DNA from: Aedoeadaptatus ivorii
GTDB lineage: Bacteria; Bacillota; Clostridia; Tissierellales; Peptoniphilaceae
Assembly (NCBI RefSeq): GCF_030815095.1
Contig: NZ_JAUSWF010000004.1
Location: 62,001 to 126,000, forward strand
DNA length: 64,000 nucleotides
Direction: 5' to 3'
Shown one piece after another: positions 63,601 through 64,000 of this stretch. The position numbers and the translations under genes are program-made. The notes below the pieces were generated by a model. The model was given only the letters and a program-made list of their open reading frames with translations, was not told the origin of the DNA and ran no database searches. The first letter of the stretch is position 1; every line of letters begins with the position of its first letter.

Positions 63601-63899
63601 TGTGGCTCTTGCTTTAGATATGTGACGGGATCACCCCCGCGTGTGCGGGAATAACATATTTCTGAATCAACGGAATCCCACGTCTCTGGGATCACCCCCG
63701 CGTGTGCGGGAATAACGCCATTAGGCTGTAATGCCTTCATCGCGATATGGGATCACCCCCGCGTGTGCGGGAATAACGAGCCGTATACAGATTTTTCCGA
63801 GGTGTCGAAGGGATCACCCCCGCGTGTGCGGGAATAACAAGTCAGCATGCGCCCCGCGGTCGACCTCGCCGGGATCACCCCCGCGTGTGCGGGAATAAC
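60637..63899 (-). CRISPR. type I-E CRISPR array, 54 repeats and 53 spacers
   Basis: 29-base repeat, read on the minus strand as GTTATTCCCGCACACGCG then GGGGTGATCCC. It matches the I-E repeat class (Streptococcus thermophilus CRISPR4, E. coli) with a CCCGC/GCGGG stem for Cas6e. Period is 61 (32-base spacers) except one 33-base spacer at 61947-61979. Repeats at 60637 and 60698 carry changes while the right end is uniform; decayed repeats mark the trailer, so the leader and newest spacers are at the right and transcription runs leftward. Repeats at 61064, 61186 and 63200 differ only in the outer base. Several spacers are duplicated or near-duplicated. Confidence 0.98.
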
Positions 63900-63928
63900 A
63901 GTAAGGGATCCCCTATATTTAGCCGTTT
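63900..63928 (-). promoter_or_regulatory. short putative leader of the CRISPR array
   Basis: Only 29 bases separate the last repeat from the stop codon of the gene to the right. It contains CTAAATATAG and a GGGATCCC palindrome on the minus strand. This is shorter than usual leaders, so leader signals may extend into the neighbouring gene. Confidence 0.4.
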
Positions 63929-64000
63929 CTATTTTCGCGTTTCCGTAAATTTCTTTACTTTCAACGCCAGTGCCCCGGTGAGTTTTGCATCCTCGAGTGC
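63929..64000 (-). CDS. C-terminal end of a DEDDh exonuclease-like gene, probably cas2-dnaQ fusion
   Basis: Only the last 23 codons are in the window: ALEDAKLTGALALKVKKF, then TETRK and a TAG stop. The pattern AL(E/D)DAxxT followed by a Leu-rich helix is motif III of DnaQ-type DEDDh 3'-5' exonucleases. A gene in this strand and place, directly upstream of the leader end of a I-E array, is expected to be cas2; some Gram-positive I-E systems (S. thermophilus) have Cas2 fused to a C-terminal DEDDh domain. The fusion is inference; the rest of the gene is outside. Confidence 0.55.
   Translation of the reverse strand, partial: ALEDAKLTGALALKVKKFTETRK

Noticed and set aside
63908..63914. Palindrome GGGATCCC as an integration or anchor site
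   Set aside because: An 8-base palindrome near the repeat sequence GGGATC is expected by chance; no other support.

Overview
The window reads as chromosomal DNA of an obligately anaerobic, GC-rich Firmicute, probably a Clostridia/Tissierellia relative such as Peptoniphilaceae. The evidence is an oxygen-independent ribonucleotide reductase with its activase, rubrerythrin, the NADH sensor Rex, a beta-oxidation/butyrate-type thiolase-crotonase-dehydrogenase set, ThyX, and several gene orders known from Firmicutes (cysS-mrnC-rlmB-rae1; tmk-darA-holB-yaaT; tsaE-tsaB-rimI-tsaD beside an ABC-F gene and rex; groES-groEL under a CIRCE operator). The species assignment is inference only.

Layout. 1-5.4 kb: a threonine aldolase cut by the window edge, a CobD-like aminotransferase, a membrane-anchored XRE regulator, a short AT-rich two-gene secreted/membrane-peptide cassette between two near-identical hairpins, and a stalk-domain exported protein. 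5.4-11.1 kb: a leftward translation/RNA operon (cysS, mrnC, thyX, rlmB, rae1, ZIP transporter) led by a DUF2325-like protein. 11.2-18.4 kb: groESL with CIRCE, nrdD-nrdG, a DUF554 membrane protein, an OGG-type glycosylase and rex. 18.5-23.5 kb: ABC-F ATPase, a dense array of DnaA boxes, then the tRNA t6A genes. 23.6-31.7 kb: VOC protein, nitroreductases, an exported acidic-tail protein, HtrA, an MBL hydrolase, and hbd-crt-thlA behind a strong promoter with a Rex-like site. 31.9-43.9 kb: HD hydrolase, tRNA-Gly, apt, fbp, ferritin, the tmk-darA-darA2-holB-yaaT operon with a membrane hydrolase, an aminotransferase, rubrerythrin and a YeiH exporter. 44-58.8 kb: mostly transport and metabolism (peroxiredoxin, dicarboxylate symporter, a corA broken by two frameshifts, YkvI-like carrier, OatA-like acetyltransferase, CstA, cysE-cysK, Ocd, UspA, pirin). 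58.8-60.6 kb: small accessory genes, including a frameshifted DinJ-type antitoxin and a second antitoxin-like gene, plus a relic CRISPR fragment. 60.6-63.9 kb: a type I-E CRISPR array of 54 repeats and 53 spacers, transcribed leftwards. It abuts the C-terminus of a gene whose last residues look like motif III of a DEDDh exonuclease, the signature expected of a Cas2-DnaQ fusion.

The most interesting non-coding signals are: the phased DnaA-box cluster between the ABC-F gene and tsaD; the split CRISPR locus, in which an old array end is separated from the main array by a small-gene insertion and carries a spacer resembling a tRNA T-arm; pairs of spacers that differ by a few bases; and the mosaic or frameshifted genes (51769-52893, corA, dinJ).
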